Position numbers and translations under genes: made by a program. Of a stretch of 64,000 bases of DNA, positions 50,761 to 59,403 are shown piece after piece (position 1 is the stretch's first letter; every line of letters begins with the position of its first letter). The DNA is from Bowdeniella nasicola (GTDB lineage: Bacteria; Actinomycetota; Actinomycetes; Actinomycetales; Actinomycetaceae): positions 79,700 to 143,699 of the forward strand of contig NZ_FNQV01000007.1 in NCBI RefSeq assembly GCF_900107735.1, written 5' to 3'. The notes under the pieces are model-generated. The model made no database searches. It saw only the letters and a program-made list of their open reading frames with translations, and had not been told where the DNA came from.

Positions 50761-52449
50761 TTACCTGTAGGTCAGCTTGGAAAGGACGTAGCCGGCCGAG
50801 ATGCCATCCCAGGAGGCGGGGAAGGCATACAGGTCGTCCTCGGTGGGCCAGCCATCGAAGTCAGCCTGGTTGAAGAAGGTCTGCGATCCGCCATGGAACA
50901 TCGGGATGTAGGGCATGTCTTCCGCGATCTGTTCCTGGATGACGGCGTAGGCCGCAGCCTTCGGACCGTCCTCGTTCGTCTGGGCGGCATCCGCGACGGC
51001 CTTGTCGAGCTTCTCGTTGGAATAGCGCGCGAAGTTCGTCTGGTTGGGCTCCAGCGAGGTCCCCACGGGCGTGGTGAACGAGGTCGTGAAGTTGTTGCGA
51101 TACATCGTGTAAGGATCAGCGATCGGGGTTCCGGTCAGCGCGGAGTAGACCATCTGGAACTTTCCGGTCTGGCGCATCTCGGTGTACTGATCGAGCGTGA
51201 CCGTATCGGCCTTGACCTCGATGCCGGCTTCCTTGGCCTGCGCCACGATGAGGTCGACGGCCGCGTTTGCATCGGACCAGCCCTCAACGGAGACCAGGTC
51301 GAAGGAGACGCGCTCGCCGTCCTTGGCGTAGATGCCGTCGGAGCCGGCCACATAGCCCGCGTCTTCCAGGATCTTCTTCGCGCCCGCCACATCAGCGGCT
51401 TCGGGAAGTACCTTTTCCATCCCGTCCGCGACCCACTTTTCGTCGCGCTCGGGCTTGGTGAACGTCGAGGAGGCGAGGCTCGCGGTCCCGTAGTAGGCCT
51501 TTTCGTTGACCTCCTTGCGGTCGATCGCCTTGGTGAAGGCCTTGCGCACGTCCTTACCCGTTTGGATTCCGGTGCACCCCATCTGCTCGCTCGCACACGG
51601 GATGATCGCGATCATGTTCGGCGAGCTGCTGAGCAGGTAGCCGAGGCGATCGTTGGCGGTCAGGGAATTCGGGTCGGGGATGAACATCGTGGTGTAGTCC
51701 AGCTGGCCGGACTTCAGCAGGGACTCGGCCGAGGAGTTGCCATCGATACCGAGGTACTGAATTGTGTTGATGCCCGGGCGCTCGGGATCCCAGTATTCGG
51801 GGTTCTTCTTCACGGTGTAGGAGGCATCCGTGAAGGTCTCGAGCATGAAGGGCCCGGTGCCCACGGGCTTGTCGTCGTTTGCGAACGTCACGAGATCATC
51901 GAGCTCTCCAAAGACGTGTTTGGGAACGATGTAGGTGGCGCCGAGCAGCGAGTACTCGTTGGTGTAGGACGGGGTGTTGAAGACGAGGCGGACGGTCGAC
52001 TCGTCAACCTTCTCAGCCTTTTCCACGTAGTCGGTCTGCACGCCTTCGTTGGTGAAGGAGAAGATGACGTCGTCGGCCGTCAGTGGCTTTCCGTCATTCC
52101 ACTTCACGCCCTCGCGCATCTTGATGTCGAGGTACATGCCATCCTCGGCCCACTCAACGGATTCGGCGAGCAGGGGGACGGGTTCAGAGTCAGCGGCCTT
52201 GTTGTAGTAGAACAGCGGCTCGTAGATCGAGCCCAGCGTGCCCGGCAGCAAGGTCGGCGAGTAGGGGTTGAAGTTGTTGACCAGCGGGGTCTGCGATCCG
52301 GAGAACACCACGAGTGCCGGACCATCGGTCTTGTCTCCCCCGGATCCCTTGTCGTTGCCAGCATCGCTGCTACAAGCGCCGAGCAGAGCCATGGATCCGG
52401 CGAGCAGCATCGCCGGAAGAATCGACTTCCATCGTTTTGTCGAAAACAT
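50761..52449 (-). CDS. Family 5 solute-binding lipoprotein (peptide/oligosaccharide)
   Basis: A 562-residue lipoprotein: MFSTKRWKSILPAMLLAGSMALLGACSS, lipobox LGAC, then the SBP_bac_5 fold. NNFNPYSPTLLPGTLGSIYEPLFYYN and VKWNDGKPLTADDVIFSFTNEG are family landmarks. The FNPYSP...YEPLFYYN start resembles members that bind cello- or manno-oligosaccharides as much as peptide binders. Being upstream of GH20, GH3 and NamZ, it may bind peptidoglycan disaccharides or muropeptides. First gene of operon 2. Confidence 0.87.
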   Translation of the reverse strand: MFSTKRWKSILPAMLLAGSMALLGACSSDAGNDKGSGGDKTDGPALVVFSGSQTPLVNNFNPYSPTLLPGTLGSIYEPLFYYNKAADSEPVPLLAESVEWAEDGMYLDIKMREGVKWNDGKPLTADDVIFSFTNEGVQTDYVEKAEKVDESTVRLVFNTPSYTNEYSLLGATYIVPKHVFGELDDLVTFANDDKPVGTGPFMLETFTDASYTVKKNPEYWDPERPGINTIQYLGIDGNSSAESLLKSGQLDYTTMFIPDPNSLTANDRLGYLLSSSPNMIAIIPCASEQMGCTGIQTGKDVRKAFTKAIDRKEVNEKAYYGTASLASSTFTKPERDEKWVADGMEKVLPEAADVAGAKKILEDAGYVAGSDGIYAKDGERVSFDLVSVEGWSDANAAVDLIVAQAKEAGIEVKADTVTLDQYTEMRQTGKFQMVYSALTGTPIADPYTMYRNNFTTSFTTPVGTSLEPNQTNFARYSNEKLDKAVADAAQTNEDGPKAAAYAVIQEQIAEDMPYIPMFHGGSQTFFNQADFDGWPTEDDLYAFPASWDGISAGYVLSKLTYR

Positions 52450-52505
52450 CTATGTTCCTTCCGAGTCGTCATAGGCCAACTGCGCTGTCGCGAACCTATG
52501 ATTCG

Positions 52506-52535
52506 AGCCTACGTAAGGTTTCTACTTGCCGTCAA
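52506..52535 (-). promoter_or_regulatory. Promoter of operon 2
   Basis: TTGACG (-35), 18-bp spacer, TAGGCT (-10) on the minus strand, about 57 bp before the binding-protein ATG. This is the clearest -35/-10 pair in the window. Confidence 0.6.
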
Positions 52536-52544
52536 CTCTTCAGG

Positions 52545-52573
52545 GTAAATTTTCACTTCATCGAAATTTCACC
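52545..52573. promoter_or_regulatory. AT-rich repeated operator-like sites near the operon 2 promoter
   Basis: On the minus strand GGTGAAATTTCGA and GTGAAAATTTAC stand in tandem, 10-38 bp upstream of the -35. Both are imperfect palindromes of the GTRAAW..TTTAC kind. Confidence 0.4.
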
Positions 52574-52652
52574 TAAATCAACCAGATTTTGCGGACACTT
52601 CCCTCAACCGATTCAGGAGCCAGGCCGGACTGGCCGCCCGCATGCAGCTTTC

Positions 52653-52665
52653 GTAAATTATTTAC
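52653..52665. promoter_or_regulatory. Candidate RpiR operator at the murQ2 promoter
   Basis: GTAAAT-T-ATTTAC is a perfect 13-bp palindrome that resembles HexR/RpiR-type sites. It overlaps the probable -35 of murQ2 (a TATATT -10 lies at 52685-52690), so binding would repress. Confidence 0.5.
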
Positions 52666-52733
52666 TTACTAGCTCTACTCTGGGTATATTCGATGTCAGG
52701 CAACGATGCTGCCCCGAGATGAGGAGCCCGATA

Positions 52734-53669
52734 GTGGATTCGCAAGCCGTGAGGCCAGAGGACCTGGCCCGGTTCACTACCGAGATGGCTGATCCCCGAT
52801 ACGCCGACATCGATCTGCTTGAGACAACCGAGATGGTTCGGGTGATGAACGAGGCCGACGCCGAGGTCTCCCGGGCAGTCAAGCGCGCCTCAGCCAGCAT
52901 CGTGGAAGCGATCGATGCCATCAGCGCGCAGCTCGCTCGCGGCGGCCGACTCATCTACGTCGGGGCCGGGACCGCGGGCAGGATGGGCGTGCTCGATGCC
53001 TCGGAATGCCCACCCACCTTTTCCACCGACCCGAGCCTCGTGGTCGGGATCATCGCGGGCGGGCCCGGAGCCCTGACGACCGCCGTCGAAGGCGCCGAAG
53101 ACGACTACGAAGCCGGCCTCGCCTCGCTCGAATCCTTGCACCTCACTTCCCTCGATACCGTCGTCGGGATCTCGGCCTCGGGACGCACACCGTTTGTGCG
53201 GGGCGCGATCGCCGCGGCGCGAGCAACCGGCGCCGTCACGGCCGCCATTTCGAGCAACCCCAATGCGGCGCTCTCGGCCGCCGTCGACTACCCGATCGAA
53301 GTGATCGTGGGCCCCGAAGTCATATCGGGCTCGACCCGACTAAAGGCCGGATCGGCACAAAAGCAGGTCCTGAATATGATCTCGACGCTGTCGATGGTCA
53401 AACTCGGCAAGACCTACGGCAACCTCATGGTGGACGTGAACGCGACGAACCAAAAACTCGAGGTCCGCGCCCAACTACTCGTCACGAGAATCACGGGCGC
53501 AAGCGCCGATGAGGCCCAGGCCGCGCTGCGAGCAGCGGGCGGCAGCGTGAAGACCGCGATCGTCATGATCGCGCGCGGCGTGCCGGCCGCCGAGGCCGAG
53601 GAGATTCTCAGCTCCCACGGTGGCTCGCTGCGCGCGGCGATCGGGAAACTGCCCGAACGGGCGAGCTAA
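52734..53669 (+). CDS. murQ: N-acetylmuramic acid 6-phosphate etherase (canonical)
   Basis: A 311-residue MurQ very close to the family norm. IDLLETTEMVRVMNEADAEVSRAV, GGRLIYVGAGTAGRMGVLDASECPPTF, IIAGGPGALTTAVEGAEDDYEAG, GISASGRTPFVRGAI, GPEVISGSTRLKAGSAQKQVLNMISTLSMVKLGKTYGNLMVDV. Both catalytic Glu positions are present. GTG 52734 has GAGGAG 7 nt upstream and is preferred over ATG 52719 or the long frame from 52314. It is divergent from operon 2 and shares its control region. Confidence 0.93.
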   Translation: MDSQAVRPEDLARFTTEMADPRYADIDLLETTEMVRVMNEADAEVSRAVKRASASIVEAIDAISAQLARGGRLIYVGAGTAGRMGVLDASECPPTFSTDPSLVVGIIAGGPGALTTAVEGAEDDYEAGLASLESLHLTSLDTVVGISASGRTPFVRGAIAAARATGAVTAAISSNPNAALSAAVDYPIEVIVGPEVISGSTRLKAGSAQKQVLNMISTLSMVKLGKTYGNLMVDVNATNQKLEVRAQLLVTRITGASADEAQAALRAAGGSVKTAIVMIARGVPAAEAEEILSSHGGSLRAAIGKLPERAS

Positions 53670-53821
53670 CCCACACCCGCACGCTCCCCCGGATTGAGCC
53701 CTGCGGGGTAGACTGCTTCGAGAATATTGCTGCCGGGACGACCCGTGGTGGTTAAGAGTTCGGTTAACGGCGTAGCGGTCACAGCTCGGGCCTGTTCTGC
53801 AGGGCCGTCCCAGCTCGTGAC

Positions 53822-54913
53822 GTGACTACGCTTGCGCGCCTTGCCACCGGCTGGCTGACGGCTCTGGCCGTGATGATTGCGCGCCCGTGGCTCACCGCGC
53901 AGCTCCCATCCCTCGCCCTGGCCGCAGTGCTGGCAGCGGTCATTACCGCGATCGTGATCTCCGCCTTTGGTGTCGTCACCCAGGCAGAACGGCTCGCGCG
54001 CCTGATGGGCGAGCCCTATGGCACCCTCATCCTCACGCTGTCGATCGTGCTGATCGAGGTCGTGCTCATCGCCGCCGTCATGCTCAGCCCCGCGCACAAT
54101 CCAACGATCGCGCGGGACTCGGTCATGGGTGCCGCGATGATCGTCCTCACGCTCGTGATGGGCCTCGCGCTCCTGGTAGGCGGACGCCGCGACAAGCGCG
54201 CGCGGGTGAATCCGGCGGGCTTCTCGCTGTACCTCACCAAGCTCATCTTGCTCCTCACGCTCGCCTTCGTGCTGCCGGCAACGATGGGTGAGGAGGGCGC
54301 CTACCTACCCCAGCACGAGGTGCCGATCATCCTCGCGACCGTCGCGCTCTACGGGTGCTTCCTCTACCGCCAAACCGGCACCCTGCGCGCCGACTTCCAA
54401 GAGCCCGGCAGTCCAGCCGCGCAGCAGGGCGCGCCGATTGGCGACGTGCTGCGAGACAAGCGCCGCGAGGTCCTCACACGCGCAGCGCTGCTGGTCATCT
54501 CCGTCATCCCGATCGTGCTGCTGTCACACGACATGGCGGGCCTCCTCGATGCCGGTCTAGATCGGTTGGGCGCGCCCGTTGCGCTGACGGGCCTGCTCAT
54601 CGCGATCATTGTCTTTCTGCCCGAGGGCATTACCGCGGTGCGGGCATCCCGCCACGGCGAACTGCAGCGGACGAGCAACCTCGCGCATGGCGCACTGGTC
54701 TCGTGCGTCGGGCTGACACTGCCGGTCGTGCTCATCATCGGGATGATCAGCAATCAGCACGTCGTCCTCGCGGAAAGCCCCACGACGCTCGTCCTCCTAG
54801 CGACCGGGGTGCTGCTCAACGCCGCGACCTCCCGCAGCAATCACCCGTCGCAGGTCCACGGCGCGGCGCTGCTGTGCGTCTTTGGGATCTATGCGATGAC
54901 CGTCATCTCCTAG
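53822..54913 (+). CDS. Calcium/proton (cation) antiporter, ChaA-like
   Basis: A 363-residue membrane exchanger with about eleven helices in two CaCA repeats. The alpha-repeat motifs are GEPYGTLILTLSIVLIEVVLIAAVML near residue 63 and LIAIIVFLPEGITAVRASRHGELQRTSNLAHGALV near residue 260. Each carries the conserved acidic residue for cation transport. GTG 53822 start. The end overlaps the convergent ABC gene by 11 bp. The ~150-bp upstream gap holds direct GGTTAA repeats (53750-53767) and nothing else obvious. Confidence 0.85.
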   Translation: MTTLARLATGWLTALAVMIARPWLTAQLPSLALAAVLAAVITAIVISAFGVVTQAERLARLMGEPYGTLILTLSIVLIEVVLIAAVMLSPAHNPTIARDSVMGAAMIVLTLVMGLALLVGGRRDKRARVNPAGFSLYLTKLILLLTLAFVLPATMGEEGAYLPQHEVPIILATVALYGCFLYRQTGTLRADFQEPGSPAAQQGAPIGDVLRDKRREVLTRAALLVISVIPIVLLSHDMAGLLDAGLDRLGAPVALTGLLIAIIVFLPEGITAVRASRHGELQRTSNLAHGALVSCVGLTLPVVLIIGMISNQHVVLAESPTTLVLLATGVLLNAATSRSNHPSQVHGAALLCVFGIYAMTVIS

Positions 54914-56639
54914 CCGCGAGTTGGTGGGCGACGAGGGCGTGGTAGGCGGGGCAGCTGTCGAGGAGTTCGTCATGGGTTCCGCGGCCGACGAGCCGGCCGT
55001 CGGCAAGGACGAGGATCTCGCGGGCAGAAAGGAGCGTGGAGAGCCGGTGCGCGATGACAAGGGTGGTGCGCGTCGTGCTCATCGCGGCGATGGCGGCGCT
55101 CACCTCGTGTTCGGTGCTCACATCGAGTTGGCTCACCGCCTCATCGAGGATGAGGACGCGCGGGTCGCGCAGCAGCGCCCGGGCGAGGGCAAGCCGCTGG
55201 CGCTCCCCACCGGACAGGCCCACGCCACCGTCGCCGATCGGGGTATCGAGGCCGCTCGGGAGGCGGTGCACGATGTCGCTCGCTTTGGCGGCCTCGAGCA
55301 CCCGCCAGAGTTCGGCCTCGCTCGGGTCCTCCTCGAGGGCGAGCGCGAGGTTGTCGCGCACGGTCGCGGCAAACAGGTAGGCGTCTTGCGGCACGGTTCC
55401 GAGCGTTGCGGCAAGGCTCGCCGCGCTCACCTCACCGAGGTCGATGCCGCCCATGCGGATGATGCCGGTTGCGGGTTCGACGTGGTGAGCGAGCAGGGCG
55501 GCGAGGCTCGATTTGCCGGCGCCCGAGCTGCCGGCGATCGCGACCGCGCTACCGGCCGGGACCTCGAAGCTGACCCCGTCGATCGTCGGGCGAGTAAGGT
55601 GGGCGCCCGGCCAGCTGAAGGCGACGTCCTCGCAGGTGAGGTCGGCGGGGCCCGTGATGACTTTCTGGCCGTCGCGGCGCACGGGCGGCTCGGCGTTCAG
55701 TAACGCTTCGATGCGGACGGCCGCTTCGCGCGTCGTGCCGTAATGCTTCGTCATCCCGATCCACTGCAGGATCGGCGCGGGGATGAGCGCGGCCAGCGTG
55801 ATGGCGGGGGCGAGCCAGCTTCGATCAATGCCGCCTGCGGCGAGGACGCCCGCGGTCACGAGCGAGCACGCGACTGCGGCAATACCACCGACCGCCGATT
55901 CCAGACCCGCCCGGCGGATGGTGCGGCGGTTCAGCTGCGCGAGGCGCTGGTCGAGGGCGCGCACTCGCGCGAGGCGTTCCTCGGTCAGGCCGAAGCCGAC
56001 GATCTCGCGCACGGCGCCCATGTCCTCGCGCACTTCCGCGCCGAGTTCGGCGACGACGCCGCGAACCTCCCGGCCCGTGCGCCTGGCGGCGCCGCGCAGC
56101 GCGAGCGGGACGAGCGCCGTCGCGAGAAGGATCGGCAGGATCGCAAGCGCCGCGGCGGGCGAGAGGTATGCGAGCGGCGCCCACAGCACCGGGGTCGTGA
56201 TGATGGCGGAGACAATGTAGATCGAGGAGTGGGCGTAGAAAATCTCGAGCGCTTCGGAGTCGGTCAGGCTCGTCGTCGCCACGTCGCCGACTTTGCGGCC
56301 CTGCAGACCGTGGGGCGCCAGCCGCGCGATCGCCTCGAAGATCCAGCCGCGGATCCGGCTCATCATCTGGAAACTGAGATCGTGCGAGAGCCAGGACTCG
56401 AGCCAGGAGAACAGGGCGCGGGCGGCGACCGCGACCGCCACGATGAGGGCCGGGGTGGCGAGGTCGCTCGCCGGGCGGCCCATGACGGCGGCCGTTACGG
56501 CCCACGCGGAGGCGACACCGGCGGTCACGGTCGCCACGTGGGTGAGCAGGTTGCAGGCGATGACGACAAGGAAGAGGGGCATGGTGCGGTCGAGCGCGCG
56601 GCGCAAGCCGCGCACGGACAGGAGTTTGGTGGGACTCAC
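54903..56639 (-). CDS. ABC exporter-fold half-transporter (CydC/IrtB-like)
   Basis: A 578-residue fusion of a six-helix type I membrane domain (residues ~15-310) and an ABC ATPase. Walker A AGSSGAGKSS, GTVPQDAYLFAATVRDNL, VGLSGGERQRLALARALLRDPRVLILDEAVSQLD, VIAHRLS. It overlaps its partner gene by 4 bp. Such pairs are either CydDC-type thiol exporters or IrtAB-type siderophore importers. The divergent siderophore importer next door makes an iron role attractive but unproven. Confidence 0.82.
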   Translation of the reverse strand: MSPTKLLSVRGLRRALDRTMPLFLVVIACNLLTHVATVTAGVASAWAVTAAVMGRPASDLATPALIVAVAVAARALFSWLESWLSHDLSFQMMSRIRGWIFEAIARLAPHGLQGRKVGDVATTSLTDSEALEIFYAHSSIYIVSAIITTPVLWAPLAYLSPAAALAILPILLATALVPLALRGAARRTGREVRGVVAELGAEVREDMGAVREIVGFGLTEERLARVRALDQRLAQLNRRTIRRAGLESAVGGIAAVACSLVTAGVLAAGGIDRSWLAPAITLAALIPAPILQWIGMTKHYGTTREAAVRIEALLNAEPPVRRDGQKVITGPADLTCEDVAFSWPGAHLTRPTIDGVSFEVPAGSAVAIAGSSGAGKSSLAALLAHHVEPATGIIRMGGIDLGEVSAASLAATLGTVPQDAYLFAATVRDNLALALEEDPSEAELWRVLEAAKASDIVHRLPSGLDTPIGDGGVGLSGGERQRLALARALLRDPRVLILDEAVSQLDVSTEHEVSAAIAAMSTTRTTLVIAHRLSTLLSAREILVLADGRLVGRGTHDELLDSCPAYHALVAHQLAARR

Positions 56640-58393
56640 GGGCGGTCTCCGATCGGCTGGTGGGCGGCGAGCATGTCGGCCCAGGGGCCCGGCACGCGGG
56701 CGAGGTCTGCGGGTGGTCCGAACTGGGCTATGCGGCCCTCGTCGAGGACGAGGACATAGTCGGCGCCGATGACGGTTGACAGGCGGTGGGCGATGACGAT
56801 CGTCGTGCAGGTTCCGCGTGTGGTGCGCAGCGCCTCGGTGATGAGGGCCTCGTTCATGGCGTCCAGGGCGGAGGTCGCTTCATCGAGCACCATGACCGAG
56901 GCGCCAGCAAGCAGCGCCCGCGCGAGTGCGACCCGCTGACGCTCCCCGCCTGAGAGGCGAGCGCCGCGCTCCCCCACGGGCGCATCGAGACCGCCCGGCA
57001 GGCGTGCCGTCACCTCATCGACGCGCGCTGCGGCGACGGCGGTGGCCAGGCGTTCCTCGCTCGCGTGAGGGTCTGCGGCCAGCACGTTGTCACGGATGGA
57101 GCCGTCCAGCAGGACGATCTGCTGGGCGACGAGCGCGCTGCCGCGCCGCACCTCGGCCAGGCGGTAGCTCGGCAACGGCCGTCCCGCGATGAGGATCTCG
57201 CCGCTATCGGGGTCGATATCGCGCAGCAGCAGGCTGGCGAGCGTCGACTTCCCCGAGCCCGAGGGCCCCACAATCGCGAGCGTGGACCCACCCGGCAGCG
57301 CGAAGCTCACATCGCTCAGCGCCGCGGTGCGCGCACCCGGATACGTGTAGCCGACCTCGCGGCAGGTAATCGCGGGCGCCGCCGGCCAGGCGGCATCACT
57401 CGCGCGGGCATCGGTGACGAGCGGGCGCTGCGCCTGCAGCTGCGCAAGGCCGCGGGCGGCAGCCTGGCCATGGAAGCCCTCGTGCCAATAGTTCTGCAGT
57501 TCCTGCAGCGGCCGGAAGCACTCGGCGGCGAGGAACAGCACGAGGATGACATCGCCCGCGCCAAGCCGCCCGGTCGCGGCGTGATAGGCCGCGAGCAGGG
57601 TCGCGCCGGCCGTGCCGACGCTCATCGCCCCGGCAGTGATCGCCGAGACCGCGAGCGAGGACCTCAAACTCGCGGTCGTCGCCAACCGCAGCTCCTCCGC
57701 ATCGACGCGCAGCGTCCGCCCCTGCCGCGCGGTCGCGTGCAGCGCGACGAGCGTTTCCATCCCGCGCAGCGTGTCGGAGATCCGCGCCGCAAACCGCTCA
57801 TAGGCATCCCAGTGGGCGCTCGCCCGCTCCCCCAGCACGCGCGACCACGCCCGCTGCGCGAGCGGCACGATCGCCACCCCTATCGCCACGATGAGCGCGA
57901 CCCCCACATCGCGCGTGAGAAGAATGCCGACGAGGCAGCCCGGGATAATGATCGCCGCGGCCAACTGCGGCAGGTAGAACCCGACCCAGGCCTGCAGGTG
58001 TTCGACGCCGTCGACGATGCTCGCCTGAACCCCGCCCGCCCCGCGGCTAAAGCGATGGGCGCCTCCCAGGTCCAGCGCATGGCGCAGCAGCCGCGCCCGC
58101 AGATCCGCCTTGACGTGGTTGCTCGCGGAAATGGCCGCAATATCCCGCAGCCACAGCAGGCCCGCTCGCGCCGCGACCGCGAGCGCCGCGAGCGACAGCG
58201 CGGGCATCGCCTCGGCAAGCGGCGCCTCGGCGGTGAGGAGGTGTCGCACGACCGCAGCGATCGCGAAGGCCGCGGCAACGGAGGCTCCCGCCGCGGCCAC
58301 GCTCGCGGCAATCGTGGCGAAAACCCGCCACCCAGCCAAGCGCGCGAGCTGAATCAAGAGGGGATCAACAAACATATTGATAACCATACTCAT
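56636..58393 (-). CDS. ABC exporter-fold half-transporter (CydD/IrtA-like)
   Basis: A 585-residue membrane-ATPase fusion, first gene of the pair. SIVDGVEHLQAWVGFYLPQLAAAIIIPG and LFLAAECFRPLQELQNYWHEGFHG resemble CydD. ATPase motifs are GPSGSGKST, ARLSGGERQRVALARALLAGASVMVLDEATSALD and VIAHRLSTV. The start is ambiguous (ATG 58393, 58387 or 58375). No siderophore-reductase domain precedes it, unlike mycobacterial IrtA. Promoter shared divergently with the siderophore-binding protein. Confidence 0.8.
   Translation of the reverse strand: MSMVINMFVDPLLIQLARLAGWRVFATIAASVAAAGASVAAAFAIAAVVRHLLTAEAPLAEAMPALSLAALAVAARAGLLWLRDIAAISASNHVKADLRARLLRHALDLGGAHRFSRGAGGVQASIVDGVEHLQAWVGFYLPQLAAAIIIPGCLVGILLTRDVGVALIVAIGVAIVPLAQRAWSRVLGERASAHWDAYERFAARISDTLRGMETLVALHATARQGRTLRVDAEELRLATTASLRSSLAVSAITAGAMSVGTAGATLLAAYHAATGRLGAGDVILVLFLAAECFRPLQELQNYWHEGFHGQAAARGLAQLQAQRPLVTDARASDAAWPAAPAITCREVGYTYPGARTAALSDVSFALPGGSTLAIVGPSGSGKSTLASLLLRDIDPDSGEILIAGRPLPSYRLAEVRRGSALVAQQIVLLDGSIRDNVLAADPHASEERLATAVAAARVDEVTARLPGGLDAPVGERGARLSGGERQRVALARALLAGASVMVLDEATSALDAMNEALITEALRTTRGTCTTIVIAHRLSTVIGADYVLVLDEGRIAQFGPPADLARVPGPWADMLAAHQPIGDRP
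58378..58392. promoter_or_regulatory. Possible iron-box-like site in the divergent promoter
   Basis: TGATAACCATACTCA is an AT-rich, partly palindromic site overlapping the 5' end of the CydD-like gene and 43 bp from the siderophore-binding-protein start. It loosely resembles Fur/DtxR-type boxes; several positions do not match. Confidence 0.3.
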
Positions 58394-58434
58394 TTGCTAT
58401 TAGTGTCAGAAACCCCTGAATGGAAAGGCCTGAC

Positions 58435-59403
58435 ATGTCCCGTCCGCTGCGCGCTTTACTCCTTTTCGCGCTCCTTCCCCTCGCCGCCTGCTCCCCCAGC
58501 AACCCCAGCGCCGAATCCCCCAGCGCCACCGAGGTCACCGCCGCCGACCTCACCGGCCGCGAACTCACCTTGAAAGCCCCGGCCGCCAAGGTCGTCTGCC
58601 TCGACGGCACCTGCATCGATGCCCTCGCCGAGCTCGGCCTCGAGCCGGTCGCCTCGGTCCAAATGGCGCAGGTCACCTCACCGCTGTTCTTCGGCCCCGA
58701 CGCCGCCACCACACCCCTTGGCGGCACCTTCTTCGAACCCGACGTCGAGGGCATCATCGCCGCCCAGCCCGACCTCGTCATCGGCTCGGCCACCGTCCAC
58801 TCCGCCCTCAGCGACGCCCTTGGCGACATCCCGCTCTACCTCAACTCGATCAGCGAACGCACCGACGCCCCCGCAAACCTGCGCGCGATCGCCGCGCTCA
58901 CCGGCCGCAGCGAGCAAGCCACCGCCGCGATCGCACGCTACGAGAAGACCCTGGCCGCCTACACCCCGAAGCAGCGCCCGACGACCGTGCTGTCGATGTA
59001 CGGCGGCGCCACGAGCGACATCGGCATCGACGCGCTGGACTCGGCCATCGGCTCGCTGCTCGCCGAATACACCGCCTACCCGTGGCCCGCCGCGAGCGAG
59101 GGCGAGTCCGGCTTCCTCGAAATCGGCCTCGAGACGATCCTTGCCACCGACCCCGCCCATATCTGGGTGCTCGACTTCGGCTTCGACCCGAAGGCCAAGC
59201 CGCTGCTCGAACAGCTCGATGCCGACCCGCTGTGGCGCCAACTCGCCGCCGTGAAATCCGGCTCCGTGCACCTCGCCGACTCCGCGTGGTGGGGCACGAC
59301 GGGCGGCACCCGCGGCCAGCAGGCGATCCTCGATACCGTGCTGCCGGCGGTCTACCCCGACGAATTCCCGCGCCCCCTCTCCGGCCTGCCGACCACCCCG
59401 TGA
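58435..59403 (+). CDS. Siderophore/heme-type iron-binding lipoprotein
   Basis: A 322-residue solute-binding lipoprotein of the BtuF/FepB fold. Signal MSRPLRALLLFALLPLAAC with lipobox LAAC. The paired lobes carry GLEPVASVQMAQ, VEGIIAAQPDLVIGSATVHSAL and LETILATDPAHIWVLDFG, with no TonB features as expected. ATG 58435 has GGAAAGG 6 nt upstream and is preferred to ATG 58420. The stop overlaps the permease GTG by 4 bp. Together with the next three genes it forms a complete importer for iron-siderophore or related metal chelates. Confidence 0.85.
   Translation: MSRPLRALLLFALLPLAACSPSNPSAESPSATEVTAADLTGRELTLKAPAAKVVCLDGTCIDALAELGLEPVASVQMAQVTSPLFFGPDAATTPLGGTFFEPDVEGIIAAQPDLVIGSATVHSALSDALGDIPLYLNSISERTDAPANLRAIAALTGRSEQATAAIARYEKTLAAYTPKQRPTTVLSMYGGATSDIGIDALDSAIGSLLAEYTAYPWPAASEGESGFLEIGLETILATDPAHIWVLDFGFDPKAKPLLEQLDADPLWRQLAAVKSGSVHLADSAWWGTTGGTRGQQAILDTVLPAVYPDEFPRPLSGLPTTP

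Noticed and set aside
59082..59399. N-terminal extension of the FecCD permease frame and long antisense frames over 59.3-61.4 kb
   Set aside because: Arg/Gly/Ala-rich shadow translations of GC-rich genes; homology and coupling place the starts at 59400 and 60395.
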